64,000 nt of DNA from Acidimicrobiia bacterium (GTDB lineage Bacteria > Actinomycetota > Acidimicrobiia > IMCC26256 > JAGNEX01): assembly GCA_020637365.1 (NCBI GenBank), contig JACJWE010000001.1, positions 712,001 through 776,000 of the forward strand, read 5' to 3'. The notes below the pieces were generated by a model. The model made no database searches, was not told where the DNA came from, and saw only the letters and a program-made list of their open reading frames with translations. Positions 25,536 to 34,576 of this stretch are shown piece after piece. Position 1 is the stretch's first letter. Every line of letters starts with the position of its first letter. Made by a program: the position numbers and the translations under genes.

Positions 25536-26720
25536 ATGATGGCCATCCGGCTCTACGAAACAGCCCGACGGGCCGTAGTTCCTTTCGAGCCGGGCCCCGT
25601 GGTCAGCATGTACGTCTGTGGCATTACGCCCTATGACGCGACGCACCTGGGTCACGCTGCGACCTATCTCAACTACGACCTGCTGATCCGCCGCTTGGAG
25701 TGGCTTGGTCATGAAGTCCGACTGGTGCGCAACATCACCGATGTCGACGATTCGATCCTGCCAAAGGCCCGCCAACTCGGTGTGCACTACCTCGACCTAG
25801 CAGCCCGCGAAACCGATCGCTTCCATCGGGACATGACGGCTCTCAACATGCGGCCCGCCATGGCCGAGCCGCGAGCCACAGAGTCGATCCAAGAGATCAT
25901 TGCTCTGATCGGCGAGATCGAAGCGAACGGCCACACCTACATGATCGACGGAGTCCTGTATTTCGACGTCATGTCAAAACCGTCTTTTGGCGAGCTCTCG
26001 CATTACCCGCAGGACCACATGATCTCGCTCGCCCGTCAGCGTGGCGGCAACCCCGATGATCCAAACAAACGTCATCCGCTCGACTTTGTCCTCTGGCAGC
26101 CGTCCGCAGATGACGAACCGAGCTGGGTCAGCAGATGGGGGCCGGGTCGGCCAGGGTGGCATATCGAGTGTTCAGCGATGGCGATCTCGGCGCTCGGCCC
26201 GACCATCGACCTGCACGGTGGCGGGACCGATTTGATCTTTCCGCATCACGAATGCGAGATCGTTCAGTCGGAATCTGCGACGGGGAAGCCGTTCGTCCGT
26301 CACTGGATGCACTCAGCGATGGTCGCCTATGAAGGCGAAAAGATGTCCAAGTCACTCGGCAATCTGGTCTTTGTGAGCGACCTTCTGGAACAAACCGATC
26401 CGCGCGCGATCCGCCTGGCGCTGATGATGCACCACTACCGAGCGGGCTTTGAGTGGCACGATACCGATATCGAAGAAGGTGAGGCGCTCCTGCGGCGTCT
26501 ATACCTGGCTGTGCGCTGTCCCGACGGCCCCGATCCTGCCCCCTATGTCGCTGCGATCGGGGCAGCGCTCGATAACGATCTTGATGCTCCGCGGGCGTTA
26601 AGGCTGCTCGATGACTTCGCGTCCGCCGTGCTGTCTGGGGGCCCCGTCTCTCAAGCGCCTGAGGCACTCGCCGACACAGCTCGCCGTCTGGGATTGGAAC
26701 TGGGCGATCCGCTCTTGTAG
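25536..26720 (+). CDS. mshC: Cysteine:glucosaminyl-inositol ligase (mycothiol synthesis)
   Basis: 394 aa. Start is ATG 25536 or 25539; AGGAG spacing favours the second. It belongs to the cysteinyl-tRNA-synthetase fold but matches MshC rather than CysS: MYVCGITPYDATHLGHAATYL (Cys28 zinc ligand, HLGH as the HIGH motif), GPGRPGWHIECSAMA (Cys212), GGGTDLIFPHHE, and KMSKS at 269-273. No tRNA-anticodon domain is present. It joins cysteine to GlcN-Ins, the penultimate mycothiol step. It implies the rest of the mycothiol pathway elsewhere, and suits the SigR/RsrA pair upstream. It ends six bases before the convergent flippase gene ends. Confidence 0.92.
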   Translation: MMAIRLYETARRAVVPFEPGPVVSMYVCGITPYDATHLGHAATYLNYDLLIRRLEWLGHEVRLVRNITDVDDSILPKARQLGVHYLDLAARETDRFHRDMTALNMRPAMAEPRATESIQEIIALIGEIEANGHTYMIDGVLYFDVMSKPSFGELSHYPQDHMISLARQRGGNPDDPNKRHPLDFVLWQPSADDEPSWVSRWGPGRPGWHIECSAMAISALGPTIDLHGGGTDLIFPHHECEIVQSESATGKPFVRHWMHSAMVAYEGEKMSKSLGNLVFVSDLLEQTDPRAIRLALMMHHYRAGFEWHDTDIEEGEALLRRLYLAVRCPDGPDPAPYVAAIGAALDNDLDAPRALRLLDDFASAVLSGGPVSQAPEALADTARRLGLELGDPLL

Positions 26721-26726
26721 GTGGGA

Positions 26727-28499
26727 TCAGGCCGAACGCGGTGTCACCTTTTGGCGACGGAGCGAATTGGCAAGATCGTCGAGTTCGAGGAGCTGACGGT
26801 ACCGCCACAGAAAGGCGACATAGAGCGCGCCTGAGAGGCACCCCCAGGCGATGACGGTTCGCCAGCCATCGCCGAAGAGCTGCAACGCGATCAGCCCCGA
26901 TGCCAGCACGATCAGGAGGCCACCGACGGTTGCGGCGGATAACGCGGCGCTCAGCGGATGGTGACGGTCCGTCCGCCAAACTTGATACAGCGGTACGACG
27001 TTGTTGAGCGTCAAGGACGCAACCCATGCAATGGCTGCTCCGGTCAGCTCGTAGCGCGGAATCAAGATCAGGTTCAACCCAATGTTGGCCGCCAGCGATG
27101 CGGCGTTGGTCACCAGGTTGATCACGGTGCGGCCGCTCAACAGTTGAACCATTTCGATCGGTCCGCATGCGGTAGCGATCAGCATCCCAACGATCAGAAT
27201 TCGCAACGCCGTGGCCCCGCCGACGAACTCGTGTCCAAAGAGGCTCAACAGCCGTGGAGCTGCGACGGCCATCGCCAGATAGAGCGGCCACACGATGACG
27301 ACGAGCCACAGCGTGGCGGTGCGATAGGCGCGTTGGACAACATCCCAGGATCCGCTGGCGAAACCTTCACCGATCTTTGGTGCCGCCGCCTGCATGATGG
27401 CCACATTGACGAAGTTTCCGGTGGTGAGCAGCCGGGTAGCCGCGGTGTAGACAGCTGCGCTGGCAGCGCCGAGGAGTGCGCCCACCATGATCGTGTCGAA
27501 CCATCTGATGATGAGCGACAATGCGTTGGACACCGATCGGGCAGCGGTAAAGCGCCAGAACGCGGCGGAGGACCATTCGCCAGGCAGGTCTACCGATTGC
27601 TGGGCACCCGCGCGGCGAGCCATCGCGGCGACGATCGCGGCGCTAGCGATGGCCGCCACGGCGTAGGGGGCCGCCCATCCAAACATGGTGGCTGCAGCAC
27701 CAGCGCCGAACAACGACGCGACCCAGACGGCGATGAGCTGGACCAGGGGGCGGCCCACACGGTCGATGATGACGGTCGGAGCCATGGTGCCCAGACCGCG
27801 CGATGCAGCGAGCAGCACCAAGATCGTCGCCCCAGCGGGAATGGCCGGTGCGGTGATCCTCAGCAGGGCGGTGAGGTCCTCAACGTGATTCTTCGTGGTC
27901 ATCCACCGGGCGAAAGTGTCGGCCCCGACGAAGAGCGCTGCGCCGAGCCCGGTAGCAACGAGCAGGGCGGGGAGCGCCGCCAGGCGTACGGTTTGACGGA
28001 CATAGCGGCTTCTGACGTTTGAGTCGCCTAGCCAGCGCAGGAGCGTGACATCTGCACCTAGGGTTGCGACACCGCTTGCGATCGAGAACGCGGCGATCGC
28101 CTCAAAGACGAGTCCGGCATCGCTGTCGGACAGGGTTTGGGTGACGATCAGGACCAAGAGAAACTGGCTGAGTGCGTTGACCGCGCTGCCGATCAGAGAG
28201 AGTGCACCACCGCGGGCGAGTTGGCGTTGGTCATCTCGGGCTAGTTCTCTGGCAGCGGAACTGTCGAGAGGATCCAAGCGGGAACTTTGGTGTTGCGAAA
28301 CCGGCGTTCCCTGGACGTCGGGCGACGGGAGCGTATCGCCTGGTCGGGTCCCCGCTGAGAACCCGCGAGATGAACTGGATGCATGCCGAGCCGTACCACT
28401 GAGCGACCAGGATGCCCCGGTGAGATCGTCGAGCACATCGTCGGTTGTGGGATGGGAACGCCAGTCGTGGGGCCGCGGCGAATCAGCGTTCTTGTGCAC
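26727..28499 (-). CDS. Polysaccharide flippase of the Wzx/MATE-like family
   Basis: Up to 590 aa. A hydrophilic N-terminal stretch of about 90 residues precedes some 12-14 membrane segments starting near LIGSAVNALSQFLLVLIVTQTL. Typical Wzx-type features: GVATLGADVTLLRW, then VSNALSLIIRWFDTIMVGALLGAASAAVYTAATRL. It should move lipid-linked glycan repeats across the membrane, perhaps for a capsule or cell-wall polymer; the substrate is unknown and no glycosyltransferase cluster is adjacent. The start may be downstream of 28499, because the first 90 residues are not family-typical. Confidence 0.85.
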   Translation of the reverse strand: MHKNADSPRPHDWRSHPTTDDVLDDLTGASWSLSGTARHASSSSRGFSAGTRPGDTLPSPDVQGTPVSQHQSSRLDPLDSSAARELARDDQRQLARGGALSLIGSAVNALSQFLLVLIVTQTLSDSDAGLVFEAIAAFSIASGVATLGADVTLLRWLGDSNVRSRYVRQTVRLAALPALLVATGLGAALFVGADTFARWMTTKNHVEDLTALLRITAPAIPAGATILVLLAASRGLGTMAPTVIIDRVGRPLVQLIAVWVASLFGAGAAATMFGWAAPYAVAAIASAAIVAAMARRAGAQQSVDLPGEWSSAAFWRFTAARSVSNALSLIIRWFDTIMVGALLGAASAAVYTAATRLLTTGNFVNVAIMQAAAPKIGEGFASGSWDVVQRAYRTATLWLVVIVWPLYLAMAVAAPRLLSLFGHEFVGGATALRILIVGMLIATACGPIEMVQLLSGRTVINLVTNAASLAANIGLNLILIPRYELTGAAIAWVASLTLNNVVPLYQVWRTDRHHPLSAALSAATVGGLLIVLASGLIALQLFGDGWRTVIAWGCLSGALYVAFLWRYRQLLELDDLANSLRRQKVTPRSA

Positions 28500-28894
28500 G
28501 ACTGTGTGGCGTCCTTATCAAGTCGTCTGTGGCTGGGCCGGCCGGTTGTCGGGCACACCGGATATTCACCGCCGGGAGGTTCAGACTAGCGGTCACCGAG
28601 CGTGGTCGGCGTGGAGATCCGCCGTGAACCTCGTCTCGCGCTGCCAACCCGACAGGCCGGTTGTCAACGATGTTGGCGAAGTGCTCGTCTGGGGCGATTC
28701 GTTGTTGTCTGAGGGTCAAACGGTGAGAATGCGTCTCTTCTGTTACGTACAATCGGCAGTTCTACACGCCGGTTGAGCCGACTTTGCCGGGCCCGGATGG
28801 TTCTCCGGCTGACCCAAATGGCAGCGGGTAGCACGGAAGACGGACCCTCCGTCGGCTCAGCGGACCCCAAGACACAACAAATCAAGGTGGAATC
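28500..28894. other. Intergenic region upstream of thrS, with candidate promoter and leader
   Basis: No convincing gene in these 395 bases. On the plus strand a TACAAT -10 box at 28748-28753 could start a leader of about 135 nt before the thrS GTG. That leader contains a short perfect hairpin, GACGGA-CCC-TCCGTC (28839-28853), and an AAGGTGG ribosome-binding site just before the start codon. The T-box consensus was looked for and not found. Confidence 0.4.
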
Positions 28895-30901
28895 GTGAGC
28901 CAGACACCAGCCGACCAGATCGAACTGCGCTTTCCGGATGGAAGCACTCGCTCTGAGACGTCGGGTATTACAGGCGCACAGATCGCGGCTCAGATCAGTC
29001 GAGGTCTGGCCAAGAACGCGATCGCGGTCGAGGTCGACGGTGAACTTTGGGACCTTGGCCGTCCGATCGACGATGACGCTTCGGTCAAGATCGTCACGGT
29101 CAGCGATGCGGACGGGCTCTATGTGTTGCGCCATTCGACGGCACATGTGCTGGCCCAGGCGGTGACCGAACTCTTCCCGGGCGTGGAACTCGCCATCGGT
29201 CCACCGATCGCCGATGGGTTCTATTACGACTTCGCCCTTCCCGATGGAGCGACCTTTTCCGATGAAGATCTCGAACGGATCGAACGACGGATGCGGGAGC
29301 TCATTAAGAAGGCGCAGCCGTTCTCGCGTCAAGACATGTCCCTTGACGAGGGCCGACTGCTCTTCGGCGAACGTGGTCAAACCTACAAACTCGAGATCAT
29401 CGACTCGGTCGACGCACACGATGAAATTTCTGAGGGTGCGCAAGACGGCGGCGTTTCGGTCTACTGGATCGATGACCCCGACTCCGGCGAACACCGCTTC
29501 CTCGATCTATGTCGCGGGCCTCATGTGCCAGATACGGGTCGTTTGGGTCACTTCAAGCTGATGAAACTCGCTGGGGCGTATTGGCGTGGCTCGGAAAAGA
29601 ACCCCATGCTGCAACGTATTTACGGTACGGCGTGGGCGAAGAAATCTGACCTCGACGACTACTTGCACCGGTTGGCCGAGGCCGAGCGACGCGACCACCG
29701 CAAGCTCGGTACCGAACTCGACCTCTATTCGTTTCCCGACGAACTCGGTGGCGGTCTTGCCGTTTGGCACCCGAATGGGGCGACCGTGCGCCGAATCATG
29801 GAGGACTACTCCTACGGCGTTCACAAGGGGTCCGGTTACCAACTGGTCACAACGCCGCACCTGGCGAAGTCGGACCTGTTTGAAATCAGCGGTCACCTCG
29901 GCTTTTACAAAGAGTCGATGTATCCGCCGATGGAGATGGACGGCGCAACGTATTACCCCAAACCGATGAACTGCCCGATGCACCTGCTGATCTACCGCAA
30001 TCAGACCAGGTCATATCGCGAGTTGCCGATGAGGCTCTTCGATCGCGGCACCGTCTACCGCTACGAGCGTTCGGGTCAGCTTCATGGACTCATGCGCATC
30101 CGTGGCTTTACCCAGGACGACAGTCACATCTTTTGCGCACGAGAAGACATCGTCCCCGAACTGAAGCGGCTGCTCGAGTTCGTTATCTCGATGTTGCGCA
30201 CGTTTGGATTTGAGAACTTCTCGGCCGAGGTGTCGACCCGTCCAGTCGAAAAGTCGTTCGGTTCCGATGAGGACTGGGACATGGCCACGGGTGCGCTGAT
30301 CGAAGCGATCGAAGACTCGGGGCTCGCCTATACGATCAACGAAGGCGACGGTGCCTTCTATGGCCCCAAGATCGACATCCATTTGACCGACGCGATCGGT
30401 CGTTCCTGGCAGGTGTCCACCCTGCAGGTCGACTTTCAGATGCCGCAACGGTTCGGACTCGAATACATCGGTGCCGACAACTCAGCACACCGACCGATCA
30501 TGATCCACCGAGCGCTGTTCGGGTCGATCGAGCGATTCTTCGGCATTCTCGTCGAGCACTATGCGGGGGCGTTCCCGCTGTGGCTCGCACCTGTGCAAGT
30601 GACGGTCATGAGCGTCGCTGACCGCCACGACGAGTACGCGGCAGATGTCGCTGACCAGGCTCGAGCGGCGGGACTCCGGGCCGAGGTGGTGACCGCGTCC
30701 CACGACACGCTCGGATCGCGGATCCGCAAGGCGAAGGTATCCAAAGTGCCCTACATCCTCGTCGTGGGAGATTCCGATGTCGAGGCTGGGACGGTGGGGG
30801 TCAACGTGCGCGGTACGGACACCCCTGAACGCGACGTGCCGGTGGCTCAGTGGCTGGAACGAGCGGTGGCACACGCGCAGTCGCGGGCGGTAGATCTGTG
30901 A
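28895..30901 (+). CDS. thrS: Threonyl-tRNA synthetase
   Basis: 668 aa, GTG start preceded by AAGGTGG. Domains in order: TGS (about 5-65), editing domain with HSTAHVLAQA (H-x3-H zinc-like site, about 77-86), class II core with MNCPMHLLIY (zinc Cys/His), motif 2 YERSGQLHGLMRIRGFTQDDSH, and motif 3 PIMIHRALFGSIERFFGIL, then the anticodon-binding domain with HDTLGSRIRKAKVSKVPYI. It charges tRNA-Thr and clears misacylated Ser. The final codons overlap the next gene (GTGA). It heads the conserved actinobacterial PIM block. Confidence 0.97.
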   Translation: MSQTPADQIELRFPDGSTRSETSGITGAQIAAQISRGLAKNAIAVEVDGELWDLGRPIDDDASVKIVTVSDADGLYVLRHSTAHVLAQAVTELFPGVELAIGPPIADGFYYDFALPDGATFSDEDLERIERRMRELIKKAQPFSRQDMSLDEGRLLFGERGQTYKLEIIDSVDAHDEISEGAQDGGVSVYWIDDPDSGEHRFLDLCRGPHVPDTGRLGHFKLMKLAGAYWRGSEKNPMLQRIYGTAWAKKSDLDDYLHRLAEAERRDHRKLGTELDLYSFPDELGGGLAVWHPNGATVRRIMEDYSYGVHKGSGYQLVTTPHLAKSDLFEISGHLGFYKESMYPPMEMDGATYYPKPMNCPMHLLIYRNQTRSYRELPMRLFDRGTVYRYERSGQLHGLMRIRGFTQDDSHIFCAREDIVPELKRLLEFVISMLRTFGFENFSAEVSTRPVEKSFGSDEDWDMATGALIEAIEDSGLAYTINEGDGAFYGPKIDIHLTDAIGRSWQVSTLQVDFQMPQRFGLEYIGADNSAHRPIMIHRALFGSIERFFGILVEHYAGAFPLWLAPVQVTVMSVADRHDEYAADVADQARAAGLRAEVVTASHDTLGSRIRKAKVSKVPYILVVGDSDVEAGTVGVNVRGTDTPERDVPVAQWLERAVAHAQSRAVDL

Positions 30902-31509
30902 GCCTCGAACACCTCTGGGCCGGGTGGCGGGCCCGTTACATCAACGGTCTCACCTCAGAGGGGACCCCCAAATCAGAGCCCGACCATGTCGAGACCGGTC
31001 GGCCGGTCACCCATCCGGCCGGAACAGATCCCAGCGCGCTTCCGGGTAGCGTGCCCGTTCCGGGCTGCGTGATGTGCAACCTCGTCATCGCAGAGGACGA
31101 CGTCCAGGCGTTGGTCGTCTATCGAGGTGTCGGTGTCGTCGTCGCGCTCAATGCGTACCCGTACTCATCTGCCCACCTCATGATCTTTCCGCGGCGTCAT
31201 GTGCCATCGCTCGACGATCTCGACGATGACGAAAGTCGCGAGCTGGTCGGTGTGACCCAAGCAGCGCTGCGCGCACTGCGCTCGGAGTACGACCCGCAGG
31301 GGTTCAACGTCGGTATGAACATAGGTGCTGCGGGAGGTGCGGGCGTGCCCGGGCATCTCCATCAACACGTCGTGCCGCGGTGGGCGGGTGATACCAACTT
31401 TATGACTTCGATCGCGGATACCCGCGTGCTCCCCGAAGCGCTGGGCGTGACGCGAGATCGACTGGTCAAAGCGTGGCGCGACTCTGCCTCCGTTCGGGGG
31501 GCCACGTAG
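30898..31509 (+). CDS. HIT-family protein (AP4A phosphorylase/hydrolase type)
   Basis: 203 aa from the GTG at 30898, overlapping the thrS stop; the longer frame to 30850 is inside thrS. An N-terminal LEHLWAGWRARYI as in actinobacterial HIT proteins, a CVMCNLVIAEDD zinc-like pair, ALNAYPYSSAHLMIFPRRH, and the histidine triad in GHLHQHVVPRW (about 160-170). It should cleave or phosphorolyse dinucleoside polyphosphates such as AP4A. The gene sits in the same place as Rv2613c in M. tuberculosis, between thrS and pgsA. Confidence 0.93.
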   Translation: MSLEHLWAGWRARYINGLTSEGTPKSEPDHVETGRPVTHPAGTDPSALPGSVPVPGCVMCNLVIAEDDVQALVVYRGVGVVVALNAYPYSSAHLMIFPRRHVPSLDDLDDDESRELVGVTQAALRALRSEYDPQGFNVGMNIGAAGGAGVPGHLHQHVVPRWAGDTNFMTSIADTRVLPEALGVTRDRLVKAWRDSASVRGAT

Positions 31510-31518
31510 CATCGCCTG

Positions 31519-32202
31519 ATGGCCGACCCGCGAAATGAGCATGCTGAACCTTCCGTCGGGGCGGCCGAGCCGACCGAACCTCGTCGAGAGCAAACGGCCG
31601 ACGGTGCTGCTGATGAGCCGGTTGTGCTGGCCTCAGATGACGAGACGTCGGTTCAGACCATCGCTGAGAGGCGGCAGATCGCTTCGTCGAGAGCCGACCG
31701 ACAAGGTGATGGATCAGATGTGGGCGACGTTATGCTCGAGGGTGATTCACTCCCCGAAGATCTCGACGTCACCGCCTATGTCGGGCAGTACCAGTTTCCG
31801 AGTATGCGTCGCCGCCGAGTCGCTGCGGTTATCTACGCGGTTGTGGGAGCGTTCTCGATCTGGGGTTGGACGATCTCATCGAATGGGGGACTCCTCGCCG
31901 CGGGGATCGTTTTGGCCGTCTTAGCGGTACATCATTGGCTGACCGCCTGGGCTCTGAACATCGACCAAACCGAGGCGCTCGGTACCGCTGCGAAGGCCGT
32001 CGGCTTTCCCGTCGGTCACGCTTCTGCCCAGGTTGCATGGCGCGGTTTTGCGAGCCGGCCTACGTGGCGGGTTTTGCTCTATTCGGCCGAGGAGCCGCCC
32101 CTCACACGCGGCCTCGCCGAGATCGATGGCGTCGACGGCGAGGTGCTTGCAACCCACACCGAAGACAATCCCGAGGACTGGTCGGCGTACGGCGCCAGCT
32201 AG
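31519..32202 (+). CDS. Hypothetical membrane protein, two transmembrane segments
   Basis: 227 aa, not a family I recognise. An acidic, disordered N-terminus of about 95 residues is followed by a basic RRRR patch and two hydrophobic helices (about 101-118 and 124-145; AAVIYAVVGAFSIWGW, LLAAGIVLAVLAVHHWLTAW), then a soluble C-terminal domain of about 75 residues ending SAYGAS. It lies between the HIT gene and pgsA, a place that is usually empty in the mycobacterial block, so a role in envelope lipid synthesis is possible but unproven. A TAGCAT box lies six bases before the ATG. Confidence 0.75.
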   Translation: MADPRNEHAEPSVGAAEPTEPRREQTADGAADEPVVLASDDETSVQTIAERRQIASSRADRQGDGSDVGDVMLEGDSLPEDLDVTAYVGQYQFPSMRRRRVAAVIYAVVGAFSIWGWTISSNGGLLAAGIVLAVLAVHHWLTAWALNIDQTEALGTAAKAVGFPVGHASAQVAWRGFASRPTWRVLLYSAEEPPLTRGLAEIDGVDGEVLATHTEDNPEDWSAYGAS

Positions 32203-32543
32203 CTCGGACTCAGCGGAGCGATCGCGGGCGGCTGGTACGCATCGCGAAACCTGGCCGAGCGGGGGACAATGCTCGACAGCGTGTAGGTGTCAGTTCCCGA
32301 TCCCTGACGCTCGACGATCATGCAGGTTTTGGTGTCCTCAAATGGTTATTTGGGCGTGTCGACAACCCTGCTCGCGTGCGCGGCCATGGTACGATGCCCT
32401 TGCTAACTTTTGCTAGCAACAGCGTGCCGCATATCGCTTCGTGCGATCGGGGTTGGAGAGTTCCTTTCGCGCTCAACAATCCAATCGGGTATTGGTAGTG
32501 ATGCACAGCTGTTCGCCGAAACGAGCCGCAAAGGAGTGTGGCG
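32203..32543. other. Intergenic region upstream of pgsA with a candidate promoter and palindrome
   Basis: No gene is evident in these 341 bases. A TACGAT -10 candidate lies at 32390-32395. At 32400-32419 are arms TTGCTA and TAGCAA eight bases apart, with a second TTGCTA ten bases after the first, possibly an operator. AAGGAG (32531-32536) precedes the pgsA ATG by seven bases. Confidence 0.35.
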
Positions 32544-33554
32544 ATGCTGGATCGCCGAGCACGGTCGACCCTGGAAAAGACGCTGCGACCTATCGGGCGG
32601 ACCCTACATAAGGCTCATATTCGTCCCAATCACGTCACCGTTGCCGGTGTCGTCGCCTCAGCCTTCGCGGCGATCGCTATCGCTCGCGGCCAGTTTGTCT
32701 TGGGTGCAGCCCTGGTCGCTGCCAACGGTCTGCTCGACGTACTCGACGGAGCGGTTGCCAAGGCCAACAACGCCGCAACGCCGCGGGGTGCCTTCTTCGA
32801 CAGCGTCATGGACCGCATTGCCGATGCAGTCGTCCTAGGCGGAGTTGGTTGGTACCTGAGCGCGCAGGATCCACGCCTAGGAACGTTGGCGCTGGCCGCT
32901 GTTGCTTTGACCATGCTGATTTCCTATGAGCGCGCTCGTGCCGAGAGCCTCGGCTATGACGCCCGTGGCGGATTGATGGAACGGGCAGAACGCACGGTGA
33001 TGCTCATCGTTATGGTCGCATTCGGCTGGCTTGAACCGATGCTCTGGATCTGGGTTGTCCTCGGCGCCGTGACGACGATCCAGCGGTTCGTGGTCGTGTG
33101 GCGACAAGGCGATTACGCCCCGAACCCGGCTCCATCGCCCCTGCTCCGAGGCGGGTCGACCAATGGCGCGAGTTCGGTCACGCCTGCCTCTGGCTCTGCG
33201 CAGGTTTCCTCCACGGGCCAGGACGCGTCGAGCGTGGTGTCTGGAGCTCAGACGTCGCCGGGCGACGTGACCGCTGGCGCCGCCGATCTCGATGCCGCCA
33301 GAAATTCCGCCGGTTCCGACACCATCCCGGGGCTCCGTGGTGTGAAATCTCACGTCGCGGTGGCGCCCCCGGTTGGAACGATGCTGTCCGAAGAAGCCGA
33401 TGAAGACGCTCCGTCAACCGTCATCGAGGTAGCTCGAACTCGCTGGGGTGCTCGACGACCCCGCAACAGCGGTGCCCAGCAACGGCGAGCTGCAGGAACG
33501 TGGCGTCAGCGGGCCCAAGCCCGAAAAGATCGCCAGCGTTCAAGTTCACGATGA
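32544..33554 (+). CDS. pgsA: CDP-alcohol phosphotransferase, phosphatidylinositol (phosphate) synthase type
   Basis: 336 aa, ATG at 32544 with AAGGAG seven bases upstream; the GTG at 32538 is too close to that site. The CDP-alcohol motif spans residues 65-90: Asp65, Asp68-Gly69, Ala72-Lys73, Gly82, Asp86 and Asp90. The near-universal Arg of DGxxAR is Lys73 here. Membrane helices surround it; a hydrophilic, Ser/Ala-rich and then basic tail of about 140 residues follows and is not usual. It should join CDP-diacylglycerol to inositol phosphate at the membrane. Operon-linked to patA (ATGA overlap) and pimA, as in mycobacteria. Confidence 0.9.
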   Translation: MLDRRARSTLEKTLRPIGRTLHKAHIRPNHVTVAGVVASAFAAIAIARGQFVLGAALVAANGLLDVLDGAVAKANNAATPRGAFFDSVMDRIADAVVLGGVGWYLSAQDPRLGTLALAAVALTMLISYERARAESLGYDARGGLMERAERTVMLIVMVAFGWLEPMLWIWVVLGAVTTIQRFVVVWRQGDYAPNPAPSPLLRGGSTNGASSVTPASGSAQVSSTGQDASSVVSGAQTSPGDVTAGAADLDAARNSAGSDTIPGLRGVKSHVAVAPPVGTMLSEEADEDAPSTVIEVARTRWGARRPRNSGAQQRRAAGTWRQRAQARKDRQRSSSR

Positions 33555-34546
33555 CCGAACGCACCGACAACACCCCGACTTCACTTCGACGTCGCCTTTC
33601 GGCGAAGACCACCCTGCTCAGTTACAAGGCTGGTGGAAGGGTCGCCGCGACGTTGCCTGGGCCCGTTGCTCATATTGGCGCACGCCAGCTCGCTGGTGTC
33701 GCAAACCGGCTCATGGCCGGGCGCACCGAGACGGTGTCTCGGCATATGCGACGTGTCCACGGGCCACAGCTCACCGGTCCGGCACTGCGTCGAGTGGTCC
33801 GCGAGGTCTTTGACAACTACGCCCGTTACTGGGTCGAGTCGTTCCGTATCCGAAATGAGACGCCCGAATCGGTCCTGTCCCGGGTCACCCTCGACGGCTG
33901 GGACCATTGGGAAGCGGCGACCTCTCAGGACAAGGGTGTCATTCTGGCCCTTCCGCACCTCGGTAATTGGGAACTTGCAGGCGCCTGGGTCGCAGCGAAC
34001 GGACACAGGATCGTTGCTATTGCGGAGGCGCTCGAGCCACCCGAACTGTTCGAATGGTTCGTTCAGTTCCGAGAGGACCTCGGCATGGAGGTTGTCGGTG
34101 TCGGTCCGCAGGCCAAGGACGCGGCGGTCGAGGTGTTGCTCAACGGCGGTGTTCTCGCTTTGGTCTCCGACCGTGACATCAACGGAGCCGGCGTCCGGGT
34201 CAATTTTTTTGGCGAAGACACAACGATCCCGGTTGGGCCCGCACTGTTGGCGCTCAAAACCGGTGCCGTGCTGCTTCCGATTGGCACGTTCTACACCGAC
34301 GGCGGGGGAGTGCACTGTCTGGTGCGGCCCCCGCTCAACACTGAACCGACCGGAGATACCCGCGCCGATGTGGCCCGGATCTCCCAAGATCTGGCCCACG
34401 AGTTCGAAGCGATTATCCGTATCGCGCCTCAGCAATGGCACCTGCTGCAGCCCAACTGGCCATCTGACTACACCGACCAAGACCGGCCCGAGCATTTGAG
34501 ATTTGACGACGACGGACTCGACGCGGGTGAAGTGCGCCCGATGTGA
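33551..34546 (+). CDS. patA: PIM acyltransferase (LpxL/HtrB-type lipid acyltransferase)
   Basis: 331 aa from the ATG at 33551 overlapping the pgsA stop. An open frame begins at 33500, but that start lies inside pgsA. The catalytic HX4E/D motif is PHLGNWE with His136 and Glu141; DRDINGAGVRVNFFGED and GPALLALKTGAVLLPI are the family's later blocks. In mycobacteria this position holds PatA (Rv2611c), which adds a fatty acyl chain to the mannose of PIM1/2 on the cytoplasmic side. The same job is expected here from motif and context. Confidence 0.9.
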   Translation: MTERTDNTPTSLRRRLSAKTTLLSYKAGGRVAATLPGPVAHIGARQLAGVANRLMAGRTETVSRHMRRVHGPQLTGPALRRVVREVFDNYARYWVESFRIRNETPESVLSRVTLDGWDHWEAATSQDKGVILALPHLGNWELAGAWVAANGHRIVAIAEALEPPELFEWFVQFREDLGMEVVGVGPQAKDAAVEVLLNGGVLALVSDRDINGAGVRVNFFGEDTTIPVGPALLALKTGAVLLPIGTFYTDGGGVHCLVRPPLNTEPTGDTRADVARISQDLAHEFEAIIRIAPQQWHLLQPNWPSDYTDQDRPEHLRFDDDGLDAGEVRPM

Positions 34547-34576
34547 CGTCGACCCGACGATGAACCTGGTGGCGGC

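Noticed and set aside
25536..26720. Annotation as cysteinyl-tRNA synthetase
   Set aside because: Lacks the anticodon domain; MYVCGITPYDATHLGHAATYL and overall length match MshC.
26128..27309. Minus-strand open frame of 393 codons spanning mshC and the flippase
   Set aside because: Arg/Ser-rich shadow in the wrong frame; overlaps two well-supported genes.
28754..28894. T-box riboswitch in the thrS leader
   Set aside because: No T-box consensus or antiterminator pair; only a short hairpin is present.
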